From Metridium senile (taxonomy: Eukaryota > Cnidaria > Anthozoa > Actiniaria > Metridiidae), in the NCBI GenBank assembly GCA_949775045.1, contig OX459109.1:4347975-4411974 (forward strand): DNA of 64,000 nt, read 5' to 3'. A program made the translations under genes and the position numbers. Positions 1 to 12,400 of this stretch are shown piece by piece (the first letter of the stretch is position 1; every line of letters starts with the position of its first letter). The notes beneath the pieces are model-generated. The model saw only the letters and a list, made by a program, of their open reading frames with translations. It was not told where the DNA came from and did no database searches.

Positions 1-24
1 TATACACCAAATCGAAATATGCCA

Positions 25-70
25 ACCAACTTGAGGTCCCTCATGAAAAGCACCTTTGGGGTGCTGTAAA
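25..70 (+). mobile_element. 3' end of a LINE-like retroelement (relic)
   Basis: The stretch beginning GAGGTCCCTCATGAAAAGCA recurs at 16978-17035 and in part at 14545-14590, where it is followed by a short simple-repeat tail. At 16978 it ends a LINE with a recognisable C-terminal coding region, so this is probably a truncated 3' end of the same family. Confidence 0.45.
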
Positions 71-124
71 AACTGGACTGGACCCAAAACAGTCATGGAC
101 TGGACTGGACCAAGACTCTGTTTT

Positions 125-289
125 GAGTCCGCGGACTCTGAACAATGTATCGATTTAGAGTCCGCGGACTCCAAACGAAGTATCGAGTTACAGTCCGCGG
201 ACTCACTTTAGAGTCCGCGGACACTGAACAATGTATCAATTTAGTGTCCGCGGACTCTGTTTAATATTAAAAACAGAGTCCGCGGACTC
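125..289. repeat. Cluster of a self-complementary 14-mer
   Basis: Six copies of GAGTCCGCGGACTC or one- to two-base variants sit at about 125, 158, 191, 211, 244 and 276. Each copy is its own reverse complement and spacing is irregular (20-33 bp), so this is not a plain tandem repeat. Function unknown. Confidence 0.8.
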
Positions 290-1053
290 TTTAGATGTAT
301 TCACTTATACAATTGGAATGTATATTTAAGGGTTAATATATTTGGATATGCTTTCAATAATGTATTTATGTTCATTTTCTTATTCTTTATTGTTAAACAT
401 CTTATAACAATGTTATAACAATAACTCGTATAACAGCAACTCTCATTGTGGCTATTATTACTATTATTGACCAACTAGCGTATGAATTCTCTATAGCCCA
501 GATTTATGGCGCCAAAAGCCTCTGATTTTTGACCAAGTGTTAATGGATTGGCCCAAACACCACCACAACTCCCCCCCTCCTCTAACCCCCAAACAAGCGC
601 ACTCCCTCTCTCCTCAAATAACATATGGTCCGTAATTTGTGGTTTACTATGTTTCAACATCGGGGGTTGAAGGTGAATTATTTGTGGTCAATTATTCATT
701 ATTCCTGCCCATTTTTCTCCATAATTCATTATGGAAATGTTACACGAAATGTTCGGGGTTAATTCATTATTCCTTTTTTCTCATGAAATGTTCGGGGTTA
801 ATTCTTTATTTCTTTGATGCAATAATTCATTATTAAAAGTAAAGTAAAGTAAAGTTTGGACCCGTTATTCATTATTCATTATTCACCTTCAACCCCCGAT
901 TCCGACTACCTACCACTGCAACAACTTCTTATGGTCATATACCGGGGTCATATATCACAAACACCAAAATCTATGCTATGAGTTTATCGATATCAAGAAC
1001 ATGCACTGGGATTAGTTAACTATAAATGGAAATACTAGAGACTAGCTACTCAC

Positions 1054-1773
1054 CACAAACGGAGCCCAGCAGAGCAAGTATAACAAGGCATGCGCTATCT
1101 TGAAAGGTACTCCGGTAGGAAGAGTTAGACAACAGAAAGCGGAAGGACGTGTTCTTGAAAGTTTAATTGATGCTCTTTTGATGGTCGTGTAGAAGAGAGT
1201 CACCAAAGTAACTACATTGATCCCCAAAGATTGATAAACAACTACAGCGTAGTAATACATGGCAGGGCTTTGGAAGTCTGCCTCGCATCCAAAAGAGTAG
1301 AATCGAGATGTTTTTAGCGCCAATCGTGGATGGCCAAAAGCTGTGATAGTTAAGGAGATGACTCCCATTACTATCGACGAAACGATGCACAAAAATGGAA
1401 TTTTAGATGATCTGGTCTTTAAGTAAACGTAGAATCTAAGAGGTTTTATACATGAATAGATGATATGGATATTGATTGTTGTTGTTAGGACAGCGACAAC
1501 GGTCATGTAGAGCACAGCAAATGAGCCAAGTATTGTGCACACAAGATCTCCATTCATTTCACTTCGCTTATAAAAGTAAATGAGAGTAGGGTAACATAGA
1601 AGTGAACCAGTCGCATCGACACAAGCAGTTGCTGCGTAAAGCACATCTAAGTGACGTTTTATGTCTGGATTTTCCCATTTATTCCGCCGTTTCAATCTTA
1701 AAATCGTCACAGCAAGAGCCAAGTTAAAGATGAAATTGATGAATAAAAGTACTATTAAGATAATAACCAACAT
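1054..1773 (-). CDS. Divergent 7TM receptor, 5' exon (TM1-TM6)
   Basis: A 240-residue open exon with six hydrophobic segments in the spacing of a rhodopsin-like receptor. TM1 starts right after the first Met. TM2 carries an Asp (ACVDATGSLL), a Cys lies before TM3 (DLVCTILG), and the end of TM3 reads NIHIIYSCIKPLRF, lacking a classical DRY. TM6 ends with LLCWAPFVV. Directly after that Val the sequence is GTGAGT (1053-1048), a strong splice donor in phase 0; the stop codon 12 bases later is therefore probably intronic. TM7 must lie in another exon, which I do not find before base 1, so the gene probably leaves the window. Ligand cannot be guessed. Alternative: a receptor pseudogene truncated after TM6. 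Confidence 0.6.
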
Positions 1774-2002
1774 CGTTATTAATTTGTTTCAATCGAATAC
1801 TGTCTTAATCGACGCCAAGTCAATGGGATTCTGTAGCGACGTCCGTTGCTGTAAACATATCGAAATCATTCCATACATTGACAGGATATTTGATATTGGT
1901 GACAATAACATCAGTGCAGTACTTGCACGCATGCTATCTAATGACCGGAAATAAGAGGGCTTATCGTGTAAAACGTGTTTCTAGTCTACCAAGACGTTTC
2001 AT

Positions 2003-2093
2003 AGCCTGCGTAACAGACCCATATTAGCGCTCGAAACGTCTCCCGCGAAGAACGGAGACGTTTCAAGCGCTAATGGGTCTGTTTACGCAGGCT
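2003..2093. mobile_element. Fold-back MITE with TAGCCTGCG ends
   Basis: Inverted arms AGCCTGCGTAACAGACCC and GGGTCTGTTTACGCAGGCT enclose a short centre. The element is flanked by the direct repeat AGACGTTTCAT (1992-2002 and 2094-2104), a target-site duplication of 9-11 bp, which would fit a Mutator-like origin. Relatives lie at 12186-12254 and 29597-29670. Confidence 0.75.
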
Positions 2094-2314
2094 AGACGTT
2101 TCATTGAGGAATGTAGTGCTAAAAAGAACCACTAATGAAGCGAATTAAGACAGGGGACACTCCATTTGACAAGTGGTAGGATTGATCTGCGTACCTTTTA
2201 GGGTTAAAAATATTTCCTGGGGTCCTTTAGGGTTCTGGCTCAAAAATCAGTTACGAAACATGAATCCGTACCTGTAAGGATCATTTTAACTCTGTGTGGG
2301 ACGGACTTCCTTAT

Positions 2315-2573
2315 CACCTAATCCAAAAAACGTTGTCTGGTCCGCCGCACAGTCCTCGCGCCAAGACTGTGAAAGATATTGGTTTTATCTAATCAGTAAT
2401 TAATTTATTTGCATGTTCACACTCTAGTGTGGTACTTTTTTTAACGAAATAGTGTTGTGCCTGCTTTTATTTTCTTGTTTTATCACTCTCATCAAAATAT
2501 TCACTGTGTTTTCCTTCACGGTCTTGGCGCGAGGACTGTGCGGCGGACCCGACAACGTTTTTTGGATTAGGTG
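2315..2573. mobile_element. MITE with CACCTAATCC termini
   Basis: Inverted arms of about 59 bp: CACCTAATCCAAAAAACG at the left and its complement at the right, continuing through CCGCCGCACAGTCC. The centre is AT-rich and has no coding sequence. Confidence 0.75.
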
Positions 2574-2967
2574 TATATATCGTAGGGCGGGGGTGGTCGT
2601 CGTATCTTTTAGGGGTCAAAATCAGGGGTTTAGAATCGTTTAAAAAGCTTTTCGGGCCAAAGCTGGTAACTTTTAGAGTATTTTTAAAGATAATAAGATA
2701 TTAGATCATCTCCTAGGGGTAAAAATATCTTGTTGCCACGCCCACCTTTGTAAGATGTCAAATGATTGGTGCATTACATAATGTTTTACTTATATCCCTT
2801 GGTAATGGGAAGGCAAGTTTACTTATATTCACGAGAGAGCGGGAAATAGTCGAAAATTTGTGTATTTTCGAGCTCAACATAGCACCTTCGTACCGGAAGT
2901 GAGCCTATCGAAAGATAATGTATGGCATTTGTCACCGGTGATTTTGATATGTATTCTAGTATATTAT

Positions 2968-3260
2968 ACACCTATTTCAATAATCGTTGTCGCAATCAAA
3001 GCTACAGTCCACACTCTGTAGCCTGCAAAGGATGTTAGTATTTCTTCTCTTGTTGTCGATTTATTCATAACATATTTTGATTGTACGTGTTTGTGTTATA
3101 TGAACATAACAAATTGTTGTAGTGGTAGATAATGAAACATATATTTCTTAAAAAGCGCGTAATAAATCACACATTCAGTTCATATTACCGACATCCTTTG
3201 CAGGCTTTAGAGTGTGGACTGTATAGCTTCGGCTGCGACAACGATTTTTGAAATAGGTGT
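2968..3260. mobile_element. MITE with ACACCTATTT termini
   Basis: Inverted arms of about 70 bp (ACACCTATTTCAATAATCG and its complement), including a shared CTTTGCAGGCT block. The outer ends resemble those of the element at 2315-2573, and half-copies of the same end (ACAACGTTTTTAAAATAGGTG) occur near 33340 and 40480. Confidence 0.75.
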
Positions 3261-3677
3261 AAATATAGATAAGGAACTGACTTCCGATTCAGCTCGCTTC
3301 AGTCATATGTTTGAACATGTCAGACTATATTGATGAAAATGTAAACAGTACCGTGACGTCATGATCATTTCACAATCTTTTCAGATCTAGAGTTTTTGAA
3401 AAGACTTTTCGTTTAGTAAAAAATAGATATATAAAATAAGATGAAATAGAATAAAATAATATATTTAAATTAATGTAAATTATATCAAAATGAATTAAAT
3501 TAAACAAATTTATTAATATAAAATAATTTAAAAAAATAAAATAGTACCAAAATAAAAAATAATATACGATAAAGAATAGACTAAGAATAAATTAAATTAA
3601 ATTTTGGATTGTCTTTGGCTTGGTCTTCCTGTGTATAGTGTCGCCGACGGAGTCCTGATAACGAGCAAGAATAGAAA

Positions 3678-6600
3678 ATGGCGGCAAATTCTATTTCCGA
3701 ACAACAAATATTTTCTTCTCAAGATAAACACCAACAACATTATTTAGAAGATGATAAAAGTATGAATGAAAACTTTCAAACAGAAATGGACAATACACAA
3801 GAATTACAAAGGTAGGAATTACAATATTTGGGACTATTTTTGAAGTTCTATCAAAACATTGTTCGAGTGAAAAATTCGACAATTTCCATCTTCAATATTC
3901 ATGTTATGAGCTTATATCAAGGTTTACAGTGTAGACACTCGAACAATAAACACTTAGTTGTTTTGTTACTTTTTAACCCACATCCCATGAGCTAATAGTT
4001 TAGAAATAATATTTATTATAAACACTTGAATAGTGTATTTGAACTCACTGCTTCATTTTAAAGCAGTTTCAAAACAGGTTTTGAAGCAGTGGAAGGTTCA
4101 GAAAATATTAAATAACATGAAAACAGTCAATTGTTCACGGTTCGAGTATCCTCACTGTAATAGTATTTTGAAGAATTGTAGAATATAAGAAATATTAATT
4201 TAATAATAATAATAATGTATTTCTTGTATATCGCGAAATTCCAAGTACATCTTTAAAGACCATAGATCAGTTACCAGCATGCTTTGCGTTGTTTAGTTTG
4301 ATTTGAGTGTTATAATTCATTCTTAGTCCGTTGCATTACGAGAAGACAAATAAAAAAAAACCATTAATGATTTAGTATTAGAGCCCACACACATACAATA
4401 TATCAAAATGTTTTAAATTATATGCAATAGCTGTTAGATGAATTCAAATGATATTTTCTATTGTTTCAAGAAGCATACAAGTGAGGCTATTGCGTCAATA
4501 CAATATACACTTAATGACTGGTCCCGAGGGAAACAGTAAGTTTTGTTTACCAAGAATCTCAATGTTTCCCGAGGGATCAGTCATTAAGTGTTTTGTTATA
4601 TAGCTGATCATTTTAGACAAGTGAATTAAGAAAATTTGAATTTTTTCACGTGCGCTGGGCACTTGTATCCCGGTCGGGATACAGTTAGATTTAACTAGCA
4701 TCGCGTGAGCATCTATCAACCAATGAGAATGCTCGTTATATAGTCAAAATGATTAGCTATATAACAATGCTTGTTGTTTCATTTGCATCGCATTTGCATG
4801 CATTCATAATATCAGCTATTTTCATGGTCCACGCTGCATGCTGGTAAGTGACCATGGGTCAAATGAGCTAAGACCATGACAATGGGTCCAATGTGCTAAG
4901 AAATTAAAGTGATATTTTTTTGGTGACTGATTTAATTAAAGATGAAATTCATGCAGTTTTATGCAAACTTATAGTAAGACAAAATAATGTATTAGATATA
5001 AATTACTGAAAATATTGTTATACATGTACTTGTATAAATCTGACATACATAAAAGGAAAATGTTTCATTTCTAATTTTAGATGTAAAACATGGTTACAAG
5101 AGCAACAGATTGATTGTAATACTCAACTAATAAAGTGTAAGTATTTGTTGTTACTACAATCTTGGACAGAAATATTGACAAAACTTGATTTTTGAGTAAA
5201 AACTGCACAAAAACTTAGTAGTTTGGTCTATAAAATCCTTCCCCCTCACCACTAAATCAATCTTGCATGATGTTGCTCAAGTATTGTTTAACACAACCAT
5301 ATTTTAACATTGACCAGGGAGGGAGATGGCTTGGCTTCCAAGGGACAGCCAAATTTGTTATGTCAAGAGAAAAATGTACTTTTTTAAATATGTATGAAAA
5401 TTAGTCAAATAATATGTGAAAATACCTGTCAGTGGCATTTTTGAATGTTTATTGATACATGCATTACTTGCCTTCCAAACACAGGGGGAGGAGGACTCAT
5501 GGGTAACAGTATCATGTATGTCCTTCTGGAATTTTTTTTTTTTTTTTAAAAACTAAAAGATACCGAAAGTCTTTTTTGAAGTGCATGACATAAATTATTT
5601 TTAGCCTGTAAGAGATAACATGCAAAATCATAAACCCAAAAAATCATGGAAATCAATGGAATTTTGCTAAATTTTGATGCCCTAACGATACCGAGGAATG
5701 TTAAAAACCCTAAAAGATACCAAATCTCTGATTTTTACCCCTAAAATATGGTGAGCATACTCAATATTTTACCCCGAGTGACAACAAACGAAAACTCTAT
5801 TGTGTTCCAGCGTGAGCATGGGGCTATAGCCAGTCAAAAAAAAACAACAACAACAGGTTACCATATTCCGATTTTGTAATTAGATTATTTATGAGTGTGA
5901 TGAATGTGTATGTGACAGAAATGAGATAAAGTGATTTGTGTTTTTTTTTTAACTTTTATTTGTGTCCCCAATTAGTGTGAAAACACTAAACAAATATGAC
6001 AGGGTAATACACAGAATCGACATATGGTGGCCAATTTGAATAACTAACAATTCTTCTTGACTGTCAAGCCTTGTATACATGTGAAAACTCTATTGTTTTT
6101 CAATGTGAACACAAGGCTAGACAGTCATGCAAGAACAATAAGAGTACACCATATTTCGATTCAGTCTATAAAGATATAAAAGTACTGTTATAATTATTAT
6201 TATTGTTATTATTATTATAAGAACTCAAAATGGGAGCATTGTCTCCTTACATCTTTGTAAATTACAAAACTATGATGTTGTGTATTAATGTTTTCTATAA
6301 TTATTACTTCAGGTCGACTGGATCAAGAGCAAGCACTGCAGCCTTTCTCCACCGATGATGATATATCCATTCTCAATGAAAGGTTATACACTACTTTGAC
6401 TTAGCTTGAGTGCATGCTATATTAATAATATTCCTCTCTATTCATGAAAAAACATTTAGGTGCCCCTCTACTTCAGGAGGCTTAAGACTCCACAAGTACG
6501 AGCCTTTCTGATCTCTATTTTATCATTCACTTATCTTTTGTATATAGAGCGTTTCAATGTTAAAAGTGGTTAACCATGTCTCAAATTCTTTTCATTCATA

Positions 6601-9345
6601 CTACCAATCATGTTTCAATTCAGAATAACTCACGCATTTTAATGCAGAATAACGCATTTTAATGTCACATGACCATAAAATAACATTATTTTAATGTCAC
6701 AAGACTGACCACTTGGATCGCTCCAAATGGTCATGTGACATTAAAATGATGTTATCATAATGGCTCCATTCCCCCTTCCTTAAGCTACTGATTTTACTCA
6801 CATATAATCTATGCCCAAGTTGGTAATGGACCAGGAACAGTCAGCACCAAATCGAAACATCGTTTAGGATTGGTTCAAATTCTAAGTGTCTAATTATTTC
6901 CAAACAATTGCCCCAAATCTATCCAAACAAAAGCAGTACTGAATTAGGGGGCCAACAAAAATGCAGCTTTCGACTGTTGCTGTATTACTCCTGGACCACA
7001 GTGCAATAAGAGGCAAGCAATAACCTACTACACCAATTATGCTACCATAGGTTAGGAGAGGCTTGATACAGTACAAGAACCTACAATTTGAGAACCTGTC
7101 AGGCTGAAATTTTTTTTTGTAAAAAGCGAGCCATCTGCAAAAGCATTGACCTGTATGTAAATAAAATAGGAAGAAAGGTGTTGTAATGATGAAGTGAGTG
7201 AGTGATGCTAATAGAACCTAGATAGCAGAGTTTTACTGTATTCTAGATATATTTTCATTTCAATCCAACAGAATATCAAAGCTCCAAGAGGATCTATTAA
7301 AGTGTTCATCTACAAAATCCTATGTCAAAGTAATTCATGATAGGTAATGATTGCTATTTATAATATCACCTATAAATGTAATGATTATGATTATTAAAAA
7401 ATGGTTATGATGATGATGATGATGATGATAATTATGAATCAAAATAATGATGATGGTGATGATTATGAATCAAAATAATGATGATGGTGATGATTATGAA
7501 TCAAAATAATGATGATGGTGATGATTATGAATCAAAATAATGATGATGGTGATGGTTATGAATCAAAATAATGATGATGGTGATGATTATGAGAATAATG
7601 TCATGATGATAATTATGAAAATAATGGTCATGATGATGATGATAATTATGAAAATAAAGATGATGATTATAATATTATGAAAATAATGGTCAATATGATG
7701 ATGATAATAATAAAAATTGATAATGGCAATGACGATGATGATGATGATAATAATGAAAATCATTATGATAATAATGATGAGATTTATGAAAATAGTGGTC
7801 ATGATGATAACGTTGATAATAATATTTATGAAAATAATGATGATGATGATGATTGTTAAAAAAATGGTCATGATGATGATTATTATTATGAAAATAATGG
7901 TCACGATGATGACTTCGTTGATGATGATATTTATGAAAACAATGAGTCATGATATAATAATGATATTTATGAAAATAATGATGATAAAGATGATTGTTAA
8001 AAAAGGTCATGATGGTGATCATTATTATGAAAACAATGAGTCATGATATAATAATGATATTTATGAAAGTAATGATGATGAAGATGATTGTTGAAAAAAT
8101 GGTCATGATGATGATTATTATTATGAAAATAATGGTCATGATGATGACGTTGTTGATGATGATTATTATTAAATGAAAATAATGATGTTATCTATGAAAA
8201 TGAATGTTTTTATCAAACCAACTGTTTGTTATATTATTTCCATTAAATAGATTATTGGAGGGTGATACTCTCATCAAAACTCTGTTCATTCCTACCCTTC
8301 GCACCGCGCTAAGCGCGAATAATAACAAACGACAATAGGAGTGTAACTGTGCTTGGTGCCTGGTGGACCAGAATCAAACTTAAATCTATTAAATTTCTTA
8401 GCTTTCTCCGCTTTCTTCTTCTCCCTCTGCACATCAACGGTCTTAATGACCTTTTTAATGCGTTTTTCATCTGAATCATCCTCTGCAATAGGATCCTGCT
8501 TATATTCGCTCACAAAGTCCCACCCATGCAGATCCGCTAAAACAATGTGTTTCATTCGGGTAGCTATTAAAGTCTTACATTCTTCTAAGACTTGCCTGCA
8601 TTCAAACATTTTGCCACGTTCCAAGGCTTGGATAGCCGAACTCACATGGGAGATAACTTTTTCTTCGTGACGGAACTGCTCTTCGTTTCCTTTAGACTTG
8701 AATGAATGGCCTAGAAAGGGCTGCTCTGCTCAAAATTTCTTCACAGCGTCGTTTATACTGTCGTCAGTCTGCCTCTTCAGGTCGTTTTTAAATTCTGATA
8801 GCTCGGTTGACAAAAAACCTTTAAGCTCCGAGAACGAACACACAGGAGCGGTCGAAGACATACCAGTCGCTGCGGCCGCGGAGGGCGTAGAAACAGTAGA
8901 CATGTGGATTAGGCATGATGACCAGTACATACACTGTAGACGTGATTTTCGTACCAACACTGGCTTTCCAACAAGCGAGAGTAAAGAGCGTCACGGCTTT
9001 ACTGCTTAAATACTGACACATGCATTGTTGTTGATGATTATTATTATTAAATGAAAATAATAATGATGACATCTATGAAAATGAATGTTTTTATCAAACC
9101 AACTGTTTGTTATATTATTTCCATTAAATAGATTATTGGAGGGTGATACTCTCATCAAAACTCTGTTTCCACACACTGTCATGGAGAGTCCAAGCCAAGA
9201 CGAATTATCTAAAATGAAGTAAGAAGTCTTCCAGATCTTATTTCAAAATGTATTGTATTCTGTTTATTATATTTATTTATTTATATATTTATGAATGAAT
9301 GAATTTGTTTTTATTATTCATATATTTATTCATTTATTTATGTAT

Positions 9346-9404
<59 letters not shown>

Positions 9405-12400
9405 GAGCAAATGCAGTTAAATAGTATTAAATAAATTCTGACAAATAGTCACTATTACTTACTATTATGCGCTGCTTCAAATAAGTTAACTCCAGTAAGT
9501 TGTGACTGTACACAGGAACCCCACCATCCGTTAGGATTCTCTGCTTATTGTGATTGGCCCTTGAAACTACAATAGTCAGACCGGAAACAGACGAAGTAAA
9601 AGCTCTGATTGGTCCAAAATATCGTCTTTTATGGAATATATGCGAGTCGCGAAGCTTATCGAGTCGCGAAGCAAATTAGAATACAACCTTGTCTATTCTC
9701 GCTTTTTTTTGTTTTCTTTTTTTGTTTTGTTGAATTGAGAAAGAAAATTGCGAGAGGGGACTATGGGGTAAAATACAAGTCAAAACAACATGTGTTATAC
9801 ATGTATTATACAAGTACTATACGTTTAGAACATGTATTTTATACATGTATTTTTAAGAAAGGTGTCAAAATACATGTATCTGATACATGTATCACGTATT
9901 TGATACAGGATTAAAACCAGTAATACATTACGTGATTGGTTTAAGTTTGTATTGCAACATCCAGAATACAGAGCGTGATTGGTTGATTATAGTTTCTTGA
10001 TACATAACGCCATTGGTCAGTAGGTGACGCTAATCCCTTTTAGAAATACAAGCGGGGATTGGTTAAAACTGATAACTAAGATGTGTCACGCACGTCGACC
10101 GCACGTCTAACTATCAATGACAAACAGGGGTCAATGAGTTTTTCAAACGTTTCCCCCTAACAAAATAGGTGGATTTACTGAAGAAATATCAAAATTCTTT
10201 GAAGCTACCTCTTCACTTATTGCCGAAGTTAAACATTTTAGTTGCAGTTAAAGTGTAGATGGGTTACGTGCATCATTTTACAAAGAACGTCTGCAAGTTC
10301 ACATATTAAAAATATACAACAATAACAACCTTCCACAATGAATGGTACGTATACAACGTTTCCCTCTGAATTGCCAAATGACAGCACAGGGAAAGCGGGA
10401 GGTGGAAAGCGGCCATCCAAAGTTAATCATTACTTTGGAGCAACTGCAATTTTGAAGAAAATTGAGGTATAGCTGTCATATTTTGCCTCAGCGATTTGTG
10501 AATTTAATATTGAGTACAATAACTCGTCGGAGAACTGGAATTGATGAACGAACTGTCTTGGTGATCTCATTAATTCGAGATTTGCGTCAGACTTTGCCCT
10601 ATTTTAATAAGTTTTTTTTATTTTTATTATTTTTTAATAAAGTAAAAAAAAAAGTATTTATACGAGGAGTACGCCGTGCTTCAGCTTGACCCGGGGTTAA
10701 CTGTCATATTTTGACAGCTGTCCGGCAAGCAAAGTAAATATTACAACCAGACAACGTTTACTTCTGTATTTTCTAAAAGTATCTTTGTTCTCGCAATTAT
10801 GCGTACGAAATTTTTTTTTTTTTTTTTTTAATTGTTTTATTGAAAAACAGAATAGATTATTATATTATGTACATCAGCTTACATCTACTTAAATCAGCTA
10901 TAAATATTTACAAAAAATCACTTATTTTTCCATCAAGTCAATGAAGTCTAGTTATTTACAAAATTTACATCTTTACAATCTTTCAATTATTTACTAATAA
11001 TATCACAATGGTGACTTATTCTTACTTAGTTATACTAAGTAAGGTCAAACGCACTCCTCGTTTAAACTTGTATTTGGAATCCAAGCTCTATATATCAGAT
11101 TCCAGATAACGTGGTGGATCACGTGACAATCTTTTCCTAGGTATCCTCGCCTTATTCCTGTACATGATGTCGAGTCGGTATCAAACGCCAGAGAAAGTGT
11201 CAAGTTCTATTGTTAAAAACAATAGGTTGCTTGTATTTGATACATGTATCAGGAACATGTATTCTGACCAAGGGCGCCAAAACGAAAAGTTCAGTGCATT
11301 GTGAAATGTTTGGACCTAGCCTAATATAAATTATGTTTTACTTATCTCAAATGTTGTCCAGAGAATGTGTAATTGTCCGCTTTAAGCACGATAATGTTCT
11401 GTATTCCACCACACCGACAATAATACCAACGGTCGTCTGAACGCTAAGATTGTGTGCCGCTGTACTAGCCGTTCAACGTAGTGCTGTCGCGAATATTCGT
11501 TATTCATTAGCCAAACACTAATTGGATTAAAATCGAATTCGCCTCTCCATTCACCCGATGTATTACGAAGCCCGCTTCGGCGTCCGATTTCCCAACCGAC
11601 GGAGAAGGATCTGTCATCGCTGTGTAAACAAATTACCCTATGTACTGCCAAAATAATCCGATTAGGGGTGGACCATTAGAAGTTGGGGGAGGGGGGGTGG
11701 CAATTCCCAAAATAAAAAACGTGCAAGGCCAATGCGCCCAAAAAAAAAATCCTGCACAGAGCCAAGCTAAAAAAAAAAAAAACGTGCAGAACCTTGAGGG
11801 GTAGCGGATGCTAAAATTTGAAAATCCGAGCCTGAGATTCTAGAAATATATCAGCCCATGCATTTATTGTATTTAAAAATTCTAGACTCCGAGACATCAA
11901 AAACACAAAAATCCGAGACTCCCGGGGAGACTTTAAGACATCAAAAACACAAAAATTCGAGACTTTCAGACATCAAAAACACGAAAATCCCAGACTTTGA
12001 GGCATCAAAAACACGAAAATCCGAGACTTTGAGACATCAAAAACACAAAAATCCGAGACTTACGCTCTTTATCAGTATACAAAATATACCAAAACAAAAT
12101 CGACCTCGGTGTGGTTTCACGACAAAAAGTGAACAAATCGCCCGAAAGTAAAAAAAATCGCTGCGAAGTATCTGCGTGTTGTACCTAGCCTGAGAAAACA
12201 GACGTTTTTTTGCGGGGGGACGAGGAGCGAAGCAACGTCTGTTTTCTCAGGCTAGTTGTACCGGACTAATAAATAAAACGGAAAAACGGACTTTTCAAGA
12301 GTTTAACCAAAACACAAACAGTTGTTTTCGCTTTGAATTTCAGAGAACAAAATTCTGTAAAAAAAAAAAAACGTGCAAGACCTCTCTGGTCGAAAAAAAA

